This document shows, piece by piece, positions 26,089-34,831 of a DNA stretch of 64,000 nt. The stretch's first letter is position 1; every line of letters starts with the position of its first letter. Source of the DNA: Massilia eburnea (GTDB lineage Bacteria > Pseudomonadota > Gammaproteobacteria > Burkholderiales > Burkholderiaceae_D); contig NZ_WNKX01000015.1 of assembly GCF_009720745.1 (NCBI RefSeq), positions 62,001-126,000 of the forward strand. Direction: 5' to 3'. Made by a program: the position numbers and the translations under genes. Under the pieces are notes generated by a model. That model saw nothing but the letters and a program-made list of their open reading frames with translations. It searched no databases and was not told where the DNA came from.

Positions 26089-28263
26089 ATGCCATTCAAG
26101 CGCGCCACCCTTGCTCTTTCCCTGATCGCTGCATTCTCCGCACAAGCCCTGGCCCAGACATGTCCGGCCGGCGCTCCCGCCGTCACTTATCCGGTAACGA
26201 AGAAAGTCGAGCAGCAGGACAACTACCATGGCACCATGGTCGCCGATCCATATCGCTGGCTGGAAGACGCCAACAGCGACGAGACCAAGGCCTGGGTGAT
26301 TGAACAGAACAAGATAACGCAAGCCTGGCTGTCCCAGATTCCGCAGCGCGAGGCGATCAAGGGACGCCTGACCAAGCTGTGGAACTACGAGCGTTATGGC
26401 GTGCCTGAAAAGAAGGGCGGCCGCTACTTCTACAGCCGTAACGACGGCCTGCAGAACCAGTCGGTCCTGTATACCGCCAAGACCCTGAACGAAACCCCGC
26501 GCGTCCTGCTGGACCCGAACACGCTGGCCGCTGACGGCACCGTGGCGCTGGCCGGCATGGCCGTGAGCCCGACCGGAAAGTTCCTGGCCTACAGCACCGC
26601 GGCCTCCGGCTCCGACTGGAACGAGATCAAAGTGCGCGACATTGAAACCGGCAAGGACATGGCCGATCATATCAAATGGGTCAAGTTCTCCAACACCGCA
26701 TGGGCTGCCGACGGTTCCGGCTTCTACTACAGCCGCTATGACGAGCCGACCGAAGAAACCAAGCTGGCCGGCGTGAACTACTTCCAGAAAGTCTATTTCC
26801 ACAAACTGGGCACCGGGCAAGCCGCCGACGTGCTGGCCTATCACCGTCCGGACCAGAAGGAATGGGGCTTTGGTGCGGAAGTGACTGATGACGGCCACTA
26901 CCTGCTGATCAACGGTTCGCAAGGTACCGAACACAAAAATCGCGTCTTCATCAAGGACCTGAAGGCCAGGAACGCCCAGGTAGTCGGCCTGCTGGAAGCA
27001 TTCGACGCTTCGTACAGCTTCATCGACAACGAAGGCCCAGTGTTCTACTTCATGACCGATAAGAACGCGCCACGTTCGCGTATTATCGCGATCGACATCC
27101 GCAAGCCAGGCATCGAGAACTGGAAAGAAATCGTGCCGGAAGCGGCGCAAACCCTGACCGGCGCCAGCATCGTCAACAAGCAACTGGTGCTGAACTACCT
27201 GGCTGATGCGCACAGCGCCGTCAAGGTGTTTGACCTGAAAGGCAAGCCGGTGCGCGACATCGAACTGCCTGGCCTGGGGACGGCCTCCGGCTTTGGCGGC
27301 AAGGCGAAAGACACCGAAACCTTCTACGCGTACACCAGCTTTACCACCCCCACCACGATTTACCGCCTGGACCTGAAGAGTGGCAAGTCGAGCATCTACC
27401 GTCAGCCTAAGGTCGACTTCGATCCGAGCGCCTTCGACACACGCCAGGTGTTCTACACCAGCAAGGACGGCACCAAAGTGCCAATGTTCATCGTGTCGAA
27501 GAAGGGCATGAAGCTCGATGGCAGTAACCCGACTTACCTGTACGGGTACGGCGGCTTCAATATCTCGCTGACGCCGAGCTTCTCGGTGTCCAACCTGGCT
27601 TGGGTGGAAATGGGCGGCGTGTACGTGATGGCCAACCTGCGCGGCGGCGGCGAATACGGCGAAGCCTGGCACAAGGCCGGCACCAAGCTGCAAAAGCAGA
27701 ATGTGTTCGACGATTTTATCGGCGCAGCTGAATGGCTGGTGGCGAACAAAGTCACTTCGCCGGCCAAGCTGGCGATCGGCGGCGGTTCGAACGGCGGCCT
27801 GCTGGTAGGCGCCGCGATGACCCAGCGCCCGGACCTGTTCGGGGCTGCACTGCCGGCTGTGGGCGTGATGGACATGCTGCGCTTCCAGAAATTCACCATC
27901 GGCTGGGCATGGGCGTCGGACTACGGTTCTTCCGACAACGCGGAAGAATTCAAGGCGCTGGTCAAATATTCGCCGCTGCACAACCTGAAGCAGGGCAGCT
28001 GCTACCCAGCGACCATGGTGATGACCGCGGACCACGATGACCGTGTCGTGCCAGCCCACAGCTTCAAGTTCGCTGCGGCAGCGCAGGCTGCACAAGCCGG
28101 TCCCGCACCGATCCTGATCCGCATCGATTCCAAGGCCGGCCACGGCGCCGGCAAGCCGACCGCGAAGCAGATCGAGGAAGTGGCTGACCGTTGGGGCTTC
28201 CTGACCCGTGCGCTGGACATGACGCCTGGCGCAGCCGCGGCGTCCACCACTGGCGGACAGTAA
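26089..28263 (+). CDS. Prolyl oligopeptidase (S9A), exported
   Basis: 724 residues with a signal peptide (MPFKRATLALSLIAAFSAQALA). A seven-bladed propeller domain is followed by an alpha/beta-hydrolase domain with nucleophile S567 in GGGSNGGLL, acid in DHDDRVVPAHS (about 648-651) and H685 in KAGHGAG. It should cut short proline-containing peptides in the periplasm. The start is followed by the typical S9A opening YPVTKKVEQQDNYHGTMVADPYRWLED. The next peptidase gene begins 3 bases after its stop codon, so the two form an operon for extracytoplasmic peptide breakdown. Confidence 0.95.
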   Translation: MPFKRATLALSLIAAFSAQALAQTCPAGAPAVTYPVTKKVEQQDNYHGTMVADPYRWLEDANSDETKAWVIEQNKITQAWLSQIPQREAIKGRLTKLWNYERYGVPEKKGGRYFYSRNDGLQNQSVLYTAKTLNETPRVLLDPNTLAADGTVALAGMAVSPTGKFLAYSTAASGSDWNEIKVRDIETGKDMADHIKWVKFSNTAWAADGSGFYYSRYDEPTEETKLAGVNYFQKVYFHKLGTGQAADVLAYHRPDQKEWGFGAEVTDDGHYLLINGSQGTEHKNRVFIKDLKARNAQVVGLLEAFDASYSFIDNEGPVFYFMTDKNAPRSRIIAIDIRKPGIENWKEIVPEAAQTLTGASIVNKQLVLNYLADAHSAVKVFDLKGKPVRDIELPGLGTASGFGGKAKDTETFYAYTSFTTPTTIYRLDLKSGKSSIYRQPKVDFDPSAFDTRQVFYTSKDGTKVPMFIVSKKGMKLDGSNPTYLYGYGGFNISLTPSFSVSNLAWVEMGGVYVMANLRGGGEYGEAWHKAGTKLQKQNVFDDFIGAAEWLVANKVTSPAKLAIGGGSNGGLLVGAAMTQRPDLFGAALPAVGVMDMLRFQKFTIGWAWASDYGSSDNAEEFKALVKYSPLHNLKQGSCYPATMVMTADHDDRVVPAHSFKFAAAAQAAQAGPAPILIRIDSKAGHGAGKPTAKQIEEVADRWGFLTRALDMTPGAAAASTTGGQ

Positions 28264-28266
28264 GCA

Positions 28267-30672
28267 ATGCGCGCGCTCCTGTTGCTGTGGACAGCCTTGC
28301 TTGCGCCTGCCACGGCAGCGGAAGCACCTAAAACCTTTGCCGGGCAGACCCAGTCGCTCGCGGTGCAGCCGGGATTCATCGAGCTGTGGCGCGATGAGGG
28401 CAAAGGCAGGGTGCTGCTCTCGGTCCGCGAGCTGGACCAGCCCTTCCTGCTGGTCTCTTCGCTGCCATATGCATTGGGCTCGAACGATGTAGGGCTGGAC
28501 CGTGCGCAAGCGGGCAGCGCCAAGCTGGTTCGTTTCCAGAAATTTGGCGAGCGCCTGTTCCTGGTCCAGGAGAACACCCGTTTTGTGGCCCGTTCCGCCG
28601 ATGCCGATGAACGCAATGCGGTGGCCGAGTCGTTCGCCGGCGCCGTCTTGTGGGCCGGCGACATCCTCGCCAGCGACGGTCCGCGCCACCTCGTTGATTT
28701 TTCCAGTTTCCTGCTGGCCGACCAGCATGGGGTCATTCAGCGCCTGGACGAAACGAAGCAGGGTGCTTATCACGTCGACGGCAAACGCAGTGCGGTGCTA
28801 CCGGCCGAAGCGAAAGCATTCCCGGACAACGTTGAACTGGAAGCTTTGCTGACATTCGCCGGCCCTGGCAATGGCGAATACGTGCGCCAGGTCGCCGCGG
28901 ATCCGGCCAGCTTGACGATGCGCCAGCATATTTCCCTGGTGCGGTTGCCGGACAACGGCTACAAGCCTCGGGCCTACCATCCATTCTCCGGCGGCATCGA
29001 TACCGGCTATTACGATTTCGCCACCCCGCTGGCGGGAAGCCTCGATGTACGCTGGCAGATCCGGCACCGCCTGGAAAAAGGCGGCAAGCCTATCGTGTAC
29101 TACCTTGACCGGGGCGCACCGGAGCCAGTGCGCTCGGCGCTGCTTGAGGGCGCACGGTGGTGGACGTCTGCCTTCGAAAAGGCTGGATTCAAGGACGGCT
29201 TCCGTGTTGAATTGATGCCGGAAGGCGCTGATCCCGCCGACGTGCGTTACAACGTCATCACCTGGGTGCACCGTGCCACGCGCGGCTGGTCGTATGGCAA
29301 TGCCGTGACCGATCCGCGTACGGGCCAGATTATTCGCGGCTCAGTGACGCTGGGTTCCCAGCGCGTGCGGCAAGACATCCTGATCGCCGAGGCCCTGTTG
29401 GCGCCCTACGGCAAGTCCTCGCCAGCTGAGCGCCATCAACTCGCCGAGCAGATGGCGCTGGCGCGCCTGCGCCAACTCGCTGCGCACGAAGTTGGGCACA
29501 CGCTGGGCTTCGCTCACAACTTCGCCGCCAGCCGGCAAGGCAATGGCTCGGTGATGGACTACCCGCATCCCGTCCTCAAACTGGGCGCGGATGGCGCAAT
29601 CGACCTGCAGGATGCCTACGGTGCCGGTGTCGGACCGTGGGACGAGTACATGGTGAAGTACATCTATGGCGATTACGGAAGCGGAGAGGCGGAGGCAAGC
29701 GCTCTGTCAAAGCTGCGCAGTGATGCGCGCGCCGCCGGAATGCAATATGTCTCGGACGAAGATTCACGCGCGCCGGGAGCGTCCCATCCGAACGGGCTGC
29801 TATGGGATTTTGGTCCGGATACCTTGAAAACCTGGGACCAGCTGGGCGCGATCCGCCGCCGCGCGCTCGATAACTTCTCGTATGACGTGCTGCCGGGTGA
29901 GCGCCAGGCAGGCGAGCTCGAAGCGCGCCTGGTGCCCGTCTACCTGCTTCAGCGCTACCAGGGCGAAGCCGTTGCCCGCTTACTGGCAGGTGGCGAATAC
30001 GAATCGACCACCAGCGCTGATATTCGTGCCGGACGCGCAGATGCAGGCATCAGGGCCACGCCCGCAACCACGCAGCGTGCCGCTTTGGCCCGGCTGGCCG
30101 ATACGTTGCGTGCGGAGTACCTGGCCTTGCCGGCGAGGGTGCTTGACCAGTTGACGCCTCCATCGACCGGGTATGAGCGCAGCAAGGAATATTTTGGCAC
30201 GCGTATGACGGCAGTTTTCGATGCGCTTTCGGCCGCAGAATCGGGCGCCGCGCAAACGGCGAGTTTCCTGTTCGATGCGGGCCGGCTGAATCGCCTGTAC
30301 TGGCAGCACGCGCGTGATGATGCGATGCCTGGCCCGGACGAAGTGATCGCGGCAACTCTGTCGCGAAGCTGGAAGCGCGGCCCGGTTCCCGGCAACCTCG
30401 CCGGCGGTGAGGCGGTGCAGCTTGCCGCCGACTGGGTGGTCCTCGACGCGCTGTTGCAGGTGCTGGACGGCGGGAAGCTGCACGCCAACGTCGACGCTGG
30501 CCTGCGCGAGCAACTGCGCGGCTTCGCAGCATGGCTGAAAGCCAACCCCGGCAAAGGGACGACCGCCGCCAGCCGCAGCCAGGCTGCCGACTACATATTG
30601 CGATATCTTGCGGATCCCCGCAGCGTCAAACTGCGCGCGCTGCCAGTCATTCCGCCGGGCGCACCAATCTGA
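28267..30672 (+). CDS. Exported zinc metalloprotease (DUF5117/DUF4953 type)
   Basis: 801 residues with a signal peptide (MRALLLLWTALLAPATAAEA). The zinc site HEVGHTLGFAH gives H407, E408, H411 and H417, with a Met-turn candidate at SVMDYPHP, as in metzincins. Upstream is the DUF5117-like beta region (FLLVSSLPYALGSNDVGLDR; RVSLVR-like HISLVRLPDNGYKPRAYHP). It should hydrolyse proteins or peptides outside the cytoplasm; no substrate can be named. It is coupled to the prolyl oligopeptidase gene upstream. Confidence 0.9.
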   Translation: MRALLLLWTALLAPATAAEAPKTFAGQTQSLAVQPGFIELWRDEGKGRVLLSVRELDQPFLLVSSLPYALGSNDVGLDRAQAGSAKLVRFQKFGERLFLVQENTRFVARSADADERNAVAESFAGAVLWAGDILASDGPRHLVDFSSFLLADQHGVIQRLDETKQGAYHVDGKRSAVLPAEAKAFPDNVELEALLTFAGPGNGEYVRQVAADPASLTMRQHISLVRLPDNGYKPRAYHPFSGGIDTGYYDFATPLAGSLDVRWQIRHRLEKGGKPIVYYLDRGAPEPVRSALLEGARWWTSAFEKAGFKDGFRVELMPEGADPADVRYNVITWVHRATRGWSYGNAVTDPRTGQIIRGSVTLGSQRVRQDILIAEALLAPYGKSSPAERHQLAEQMALARLRQLAAHEVGHTLGFAHNFAASRQGNGSVMDYPHPVLKLGADGAIDLQDAYGAGVGPWDEYMVKYIYGDYGSGEAEASALSKLRSDARAAGMQYVSDEDSRAPGASHPNGLLWDFGPDTLKTWDQLGAIRRRALDNFSYDVLPGERQAGELEARLVPVYLLQRYQGEAVARLLAGGEYESTTSADIRAGRADAGIRATPATTQRAALARLADTLRAEYLALPARVLDQLTPPSTGYERSKEYFGTRMTAVFDALSAAESGAAQTASFLFDAGRLNRLYWQHARDDAMPGPDEVIAATLSRSWKRGPVPGNLAGGEAVQLAADWVVLDALLQVLDGGKLHANVDAGLREQLRGFAAWLKANPGKGTTAASRSQAADYILRYLADPRSVKLRALPVIPPGAPI

Positions 30673-30746
30673 TTGCCCCAGGCCGCGCTTGGCCAAGGCG
30701 CTCTAGCGCCAAGCCATCGCGTTGTTGATGAAGGAAGCCGCCTGTT

Positions 30747-31307
30747 ATGAATAAACTTCTTGCGTTGTTTGTTTTGGCTGGGCTGTTTCCCTGCGTTTCG
30801 TGTGCAGGAGATATTGGCTCGCCAGGGGCAGCGGTAGAGAAATTCCTGTCTTGGGAAGCTAAAGTTCAGCCAAGTGGCGCGTACAAGGGGTTAACATCGA
30901 CTGAACTAAAGGACATGCTTTCTCGGGAATTGCTTTGCTTGCTGGATGCAGCACAGAAGGCGAATGAATTATCGGTGCGCGCCGCACCCGAAGATAAGCC
31001 GCCATACATTGAGGGCAACCTGTTCTTGCCTTCGGCGTGGGACAGGCCAAAGGGAAGCCAGATTTTGGCTGTAAACGATGATGGACGCACGGCTAAAGTA
31101 GATGTGCGATTCAAATATGTTCCAGATGGAGACGATGACACTAATCGCTTTTACCTCAAGCAAGCCAGCAATGGCTGGCGAATCATCGAGATTGTTAGGC
31201 GTGGCAGCTGTGATTTCTGTCAATCAGGCGGGCTTAGGGCATCACTATACAAAGGCCTGCGCGCGTTTCCAAGAGCTGGGGCAAAGCAGTGCCGGGCGAA
31301 GTTTTAA
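30747..31307 (+). CDS. Hypothetical exported protein (DUF3828-like)
   Basis: 186 residues with a signal peptide (MNKLLALFVLAGLFPCVSCAGD); the LFPCVSC context is not a clean lipobox. The body reads like a small exported domain of the DUF3828 or nuclear-transport-factor type (AAVEKFLSWEAKV, NRFYLKQASNGWRIIEIV), but the family is not certain. Two Cys in CDFCQSGG and more in the N-terminal half may form disulfides. Base composition is clearly lower in G+C than its neighbours: hand counts of two 60-base lines give 29 and 27 G/C, against 41 in a line of the preceding peptidase. This points to recent acquisition. Confidence 0.7.
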   Translation: MNKLLALFVLAGLFPCVSCAGDIGSPGAAVEKFLSWEAKVQPSGAYKGLTSTELKDMLSRELLCLLDAAQKANELSVRAAPEDKPPYIEGNLFLPSAWDRPKGSQILAVNDDGRTAKVDVRFKYVPDGDDDTNRFYLKQASNGWRIIEIVRRGSCDFCQSGGLRASLYKGLRAFPRAGAKQCRAKF

Positions 31308-31330
31308 GGGTCGTGCTAGTATTTTCGCCT

Positions 31331-31765
31331 ATGAACAGGATTCGCATCACCACAGTAAGCACCGAGCTTGATATTCCGCTGATTCACAGCTTCCTTTCGG
31401 AGCAATCCAGCTGGGCCAAAGGCATTTCACTGGAGTTGGTCCAACGGTCTATCGCCAATTCACTATGCTTTGGCGGCTTTCTGGAAGATCAGCAAATCGC
31501 TTTCGCGCGGGTCGTCTCCGACTACACGACGTTTGCGAATCTGGTGGACGTCTTTGTCTTGCCGGAACACCGCGGGCGCGGTTACAGCAAGGCCATGATG
31601 GAGGCCGTGTTTACGCATCCGCAACTGCAAGGGCTACGCAGGTTCACTCTCGCAACGGGTGATGCGCATGGGCTGTATGCACAGTATGGCTTTACAGCGC
31701 CACGATTCCCACAGTCGTTGATGGAGCGCTACTTCCCAGGCATGTACGAAAAAACGGAGGGCTGA
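31331..31765 (+). CDS. GNAT-family N-acetyltransferase
   Basis: 144 residues from MNRIRITTVSTE. The acetyl-CoA motif is VDVFVLPEHRGRGYSKAMMEAV, followed by the beta-bulge strand LRRFTLATGDAHGLYAQYGF. The small size and lack of other domains suggest acetylation of a small molecule. The stop and the ATG of the following gene share bases (TGATG), so translation is coupled. An upstream in-frame ATG at 31289 lies inside the previous gene and is less likely. Confidence 0.9.
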   Translation: MNRIRITTVSTELDIPLIHSFLSEQSSWAKGISLELVQRSIANSLCFGGFLEDQQIAFARVVSDYTTFANLVDVFVLPEHRGRGYSKAMMEAVFTHPQLQGLRRFTLATGDAHGLYAQYGFTAPRFPQSLMERYFPGMYEKTEG

Positions 31766-32133
31766 TGTTTGATCACGTTAAATTTGGCGTGAGCGACTTT
31801 GCGGCGAGCAAAGCGTTCTTTCTCAAAGCGCTCGAGCCGATCGGCGTAAGTGTTGCCGGGGAGGGTGAACCGAGCTACGGCATCGAACTGGTGGCCAAGG
31901 GCAGTACTTCGCTGGTCTTGTTCGAGACAAAGGAGAAGCCAGCCCATCTTCATCTTGCGTTCGCTGCCGAAAACCGGCAGCAGGTCGAGGATTTCTATCG
32001 CCTTGCACTGGAGGCGGGCGCCAAGGATAACGGCCCGCCCGGCCTGCGCCCGCGCTACCACGCCAACTATTTTGCTGCCTTCGTGATCGGGCCCGATGGG
32101 CACAATATCGAAATGGTTTGCCATCATCCCTGA
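31765..32133 (+). CDS. VOC/glyoxalase-family protein
   Basis: 122 residues, one vicinal-oxygen-chelate unit pair: MFDHVKFGVSDFAASKAFFLKAL, then HLHLAFAAENRQQVEDFYRLALEAGA and FAAFVIGPDGHNIEMVCHHP. The usual metal-ligand His and Glu positions are present (DHVKFGV and NIEMV). It may be a small dioxygenase, lyase or resistance-type binding protein; the substrate is unknown. GGAGG lies 6 bases before the ATG, which overlaps the stop of the acetyltransferase gene. Confidence 0.9.
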   Translation: MFDHVKFGVSDFAASKAFFLKALEPIGVSVAGEGEPSYGIELVAKGSTSLVLFETKEKPAHLHLAFAAENRQQVEDFYRLALEAGAKDNGPPGLRPRYHANYFAAFVIGPDGHNIEMVCHHP

Positions 32134-32157
32134 TACCGTGAAGTGGGGCGAAGAATC

Positions 32158-32505
32158 ATGCCGCGGCCGTACATCAAACCTGTAGGCGCAGCCTCACTTG
32201 TCGCGGCTGTTGTCGTGACATGGGTTTGGTATTCGACGACGTTCGGCCGGTTTGTCGCGGCGGAGAAGGTTCCGGGCGGGATATACCTTCACTTTGATGG
32301 ACCGATGGCGAAGAATGTCATGGTTCCGCGTGAGGCAATCGATACGGTGCTCTTTGGGCTGCCGGGAAAATCGAACCGACAGTGTTATATCAAGATCCAG
32401 TTGAAGTCGGGCGAGAGTTATCGCAGTGTTACATTCGACAGCGGTCTGGAGGCCTGCAAACAGTTGCGGCGGGACTTGAACCTGCCCAGGAAGGAGATTC
32501 CCTGA
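32158..32505 (+). CDS. Hypothetical small membrane-anchored protein
   Basis: 115 residues from MPRPYIKPVG; a GTG start 15 bases earlier is possible. One transmembrane helix (about 8-25, ASLVAAVVVTWVWYSTTF) is followed by a short soluble domain with a likely beta structure (GGIYLHFDGPMAKNVMVPREAI). No family was recognised. The gene overlaps the next one as TGATG, so it is translated as part of the small-gene run. Confidence 0.7.
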   Translation: MPRPYIKPVGAASLVAAVVVTWVWYSTTFGRFVAAEKVPGGIYLHFDGPMAKNVMVPREAIDTVLFGLPGKSNRQCYIKIQLKSGESYRSVTFDSGLEACKQLRRDLNLPRKEIP

Positions 32506-32900
32506 TGTCTAAACGCCTTGCCTCATGCACCTGCGGCCAGCTAACGGCCGAAGTGAGTGGCGATCCGGTCAGGATTTCGATATGCCATTGCCTGGAGTGC
32601 CAGCGCCGCACCGGCAGTGTCTTTGGCGTCCAGGCGCGTTTCCCGCGCGAGAACGTCGCTATTTCAGGAAATTCGACTGAGTTTGTCCGTGTCGGCGATT
32701 CGGGCGGGCAGGCGAAATTCCACTTTTGTCCGGTTTGCGGCGCTACCGTTTTTTATGAAATCGGCGGGCACGAAGCATTCGTCGGCGTTCCGGTCGGGGC
32801 TTTTGCTGATCCAGGCTTCCCCGCGCCTCGTGTTTCGGTATACGAAGAACGGATGCACGCATGGGTTGCGCCGCCACCAGGCGCGGAGCGCATCCCTTAG
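32505..32900 (+). CDS. GFA-family protein (glutathione-dependent formaldehyde-activating type)
   Basis: 131 residues. Zinc ligands are arranged as CTCGQLTAEVSG, ICHCLECQRRTGS and FCPVCGATVFYEI, the GFA fold. Members of this family bind zinc, but most are not true formaldehyde-activating enzymes, so the reaction is unknown. AAGGAG lies 9 bases before the ATG, which overlaps the previous stop codon. Its stop is 6 bases from the stop of the convergent XRE-cupin gene. Confidence 0.92.
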   Translation: MSKRLASCTCGQLTAEVSGDPVRISICHCLECQRRTGSVFGVQARFPRENVAISGNSTEFVRVGDSGGQAKFHFCPVCGATVFYEIGGHEAFVGVPVGAFADPGFPAPRVSVYEERMHAWVAPPPGAERIP

Positions 32901-32906
32901 GCGCAA

Positions 32907-33497
32907 TTAACGGTGGATCACCACCAGCAGCGCCTTGGCTTCGGTTTTGCCGGTATTGCGGATGGCATGATGCAGGTCGGCAGCGTAGCGCGCGGTGCCG
33001 CCCAGCTTGATCTTTTTCTTGTTGTTTCCGACTTCCAGTTCCATCGATCCATGCAGGATCGTCAGGTGTTCGGTCGTGCCGGGATCGTGCGGTTGCGATA
33101 CCAGTTCACCGCCCGCCGCCAGTGTCAATTCGTACCATTCATATTTACCCGCCAGTTCCATCGGGCCCAGGATGCGCAGGATGTAACCGGCGTGGGCGCC
33201 GGGCAGGGTAGGGGTTTCGTGCGCATCAACCAATTTGATGGTTTCGACATCCTTTTCGACGTCGGCCAGCAATTCGCCGATTTGTACGCCCAGGGCGTTG
33301 GCCAGGCGCCAGGTGATGGCGATGGTCGGATTGGCTTTTTCGCGCTCAATCTGCGATAGCATGGACTTGGAGACGCCCGCGATACGGGACAGGTCTTCCA
33401 GCGTAAGGCCGCGCGCCAGGCGCAGTCGTTGCAGGGCGGCGCCGACTTCCGGCGGGGCATTGGTTGAAATGTTCGGCTTCACGCTTGCAGAGTTCAA
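32907..33497 (-). CDS. XRE-cupin transcriptional regulator, probable controller of kbl-tdh-sdaA
   Basis: 196 residues from a TTG start at 33497; a GTG five codons later is the alternative and no ATG fits. The N-terminal helix-turn-helix (about 20-70) reads RLARGLTLEDLSRIAGVSKSMLSQIEREKANPTIAITWRLANALG. The C-terminal cupin barrel (about 110-195) has GTTEHLTILHGSMELEVG and HHAIRNTGKTEA. The cupin should bind a small ligand, perhaps threonine, glycine or a derivative. The gene diverges from kbl over 99 bases that hold a repeated operator-like motif. Confidence 0.9.
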   Translation of the reverse strand: MNSASVKPNISTNAPPEVGAALQRLRLARGLTLEDLSRIAGVSKSMLSQIEREKANPTIAITWRLANALGVQIGELLADVEKDVETIKLVDAHETPTLPGAHAGYILRILGPMELAGKYEWYELTLAAGGELVSQPHDPGTTEHLTILHGSMELEVGNNKKKIKLGGTARYAADLHHAIRNTGKTEAKALLVVIHR

Positions 33498-33566
33498 TAT
33501 TGTAAAGTACGATCCCGTATATCGAATTCACGTTCAATATAGTGAATTTCAGTCGGAATAGTGAAA
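33492..33566. promoter_or_regulatory. Operator array between the XRE-cupin gene and kbl
   Basis: The 15-base motif GTTCAATATWGTRAA occurs at 33492-33506 and 33532-33546, exactly 40 bases apart, and a partial third copy ATAGTGAA is at 33558-33565. A dyad AATTCAC-N10-GTGAATT spans 33525-33548. The first copy overlaps the TTG start region of the regulator gene, so binding could repress both directions. Confidence 0.65.
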
Positions 33567-33596
33567 TAAGAGTAAACTTTACATCAGAGGACGACC

Positions 33597-34799
33597 ATGA
33601 GCCAAGCGACGAATGCTTTTTACACCGGCCTGCAACAAAACCTGGAAAAGCTGCGCAATGATGGCCTGTACAAGCCAGAACGCGTAATTGCTTCCCGCCA
33701 GGGCAGCGAGGTGCAATCGGAAGACGGTCGTACCCTGATCAATATGTGCGCCAACAACTACCTGGGCCTGTCGGGCCAGGAATGGGTGGCGCAGGCCGCC
33801 ATCGACGCAACCGAGAAGTACGGTTATGGCCTGTCCTCGGTGCGCTTCATTTGCGGCACCCAGACCGTGCACAAGCAGCTGGAGAAGGCGATCTCCGAGT
33901 TCCTGGGCACGGAAGACACCATCCTGTACGCAGCGGCATTCGATGCCAACGGGGGCGTATTTGAGCCTTTGTTCGACGAGAACGACGCCATCATTTCCGA
34001 TGCGCTGAACCATGCCTCCATCATCGACGGCATCCGCCTGTGCAAGGCTGCGCGCTTCCGCTACGCGCACAACGATATGGCCGACCTCGAAAAGCAGCTG
34101 CAGGCAGCCGCCGACAAGCGCCACAAGGTCATCGTGACCGACGGCGTGTTCTCGATGGACGGCACCATCGCCCAGCTGGACAAGATCGTTGAGCTGGCCG
34201 AAAAATACGGCGCCCTGGTCATGATCGACGAATGCCACGCATCCGGCTTCATGGGCAAAACTGGCCGCGGCACCCACGAGCACCACAATGTGCTGGGCAA
34301 GATCGACATCATTACCGGCACCCTGGGCAAGGCCTTGGGCGGCGCGATGGGCGGTTTCACTTCGGGCCGCAAGGAAGTGATCGACACCCTGCGCCAGAAG
34401 TCGCGTCCATACCTGTTCTCCAACACGCTGGCGCCAGCCATCGCCGGCGCTTCGCTGGAAGTGCTGAAGCGTCTGTCCGCCTCGACCGAACTGCGCGACC
34501 GCCTGCACGAGAACACCGCTTACTTCCGCAAGGAGATCGAACGCATCGGCTTCACCATCAAGCCAGGCACCCACCCGGTCGTGCCAGTGATGCTGTTCGA
34601 AGCACCGGTTGCGCAGAAGTTCGCTGCCCGCATGTATGAACTGGGCGTGCTGCTGTCCGGCTTCTTCTACCCGGTGGTGCCGATGGGCCAGGCGCGCGTG
34701 CGCGTGCAGCTGTCCGCCGCCCATACCCGCGAGCAGCTGGACAAGGTCCTCGCTGCTTTCGAACAAGCCGGCAAAGAGCTGGGCATCATCAAGAACTAA
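33597..34799 (+). CDS. kbl: 2-amino-3-ketobutyrate CoA ligase (glycine C-acetyltransferase)
   Basis: 400 residues, the normal family length. This PLP enzyme of the alpha-oxoamine synthase family has NMCANNYLGLSG near the N terminus, FICGTQTVHKQLE, MIDECHASGFMG, and the PLP lysine in TGTLGKALGGAMGGF. It splits 2-amino-3-oxobutanoate with CoA into glycine and acetyl-CoA. Together with the next gene it degrades threonine. It is the first gene of kbl-tdh-sdaA and is preceded by the operator array. Confidence 0.97.
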   Translation: MSQATNAFYTGLQQNLEKLRNDGLYKPERVIASRQGSEVQSEDGRTLINMCANNYLGLSGQEWVAQAAIDATEKYGYGLSSVRFICGTQTVHKQLEKAISEFLGTEDTILYAAAFDANGGVFEPLFDENDAIISDALNHASIIDGIRLCKAARFRYAHNDMADLEKQLQAAADKRHKVIVTDGVFSMDGTIAQLDKIVELAEKYGALVMIDECHASGFMGKTGRGTHEHHNVLGKIDIITGTLGKALGGAMGGFTSGRKEVIDTLRQKSRPYLFSNTLAPAIAGASLEVLKRLSASTELRDRLHENTAYFRKEIERIGFTIKPGTHPVVPVMLFEAPVAQKFAARMYELGVLLSGFFYPVVPMGQARVRVQLSAAHTREQLDKVLAAFEQAGKELGIIKN

Positions 34800-34831
34800 T
34801 CAGGAACTCATCAGGAAAATAGGTAAGAACC

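Noticed and set aside
30747..32900. Possible integron cassette array (small acetyltransferase, VOC and GFA genes).
   Set aside because: Genes overlap as TGATG and no attC-like sites or integrase gene are seen.
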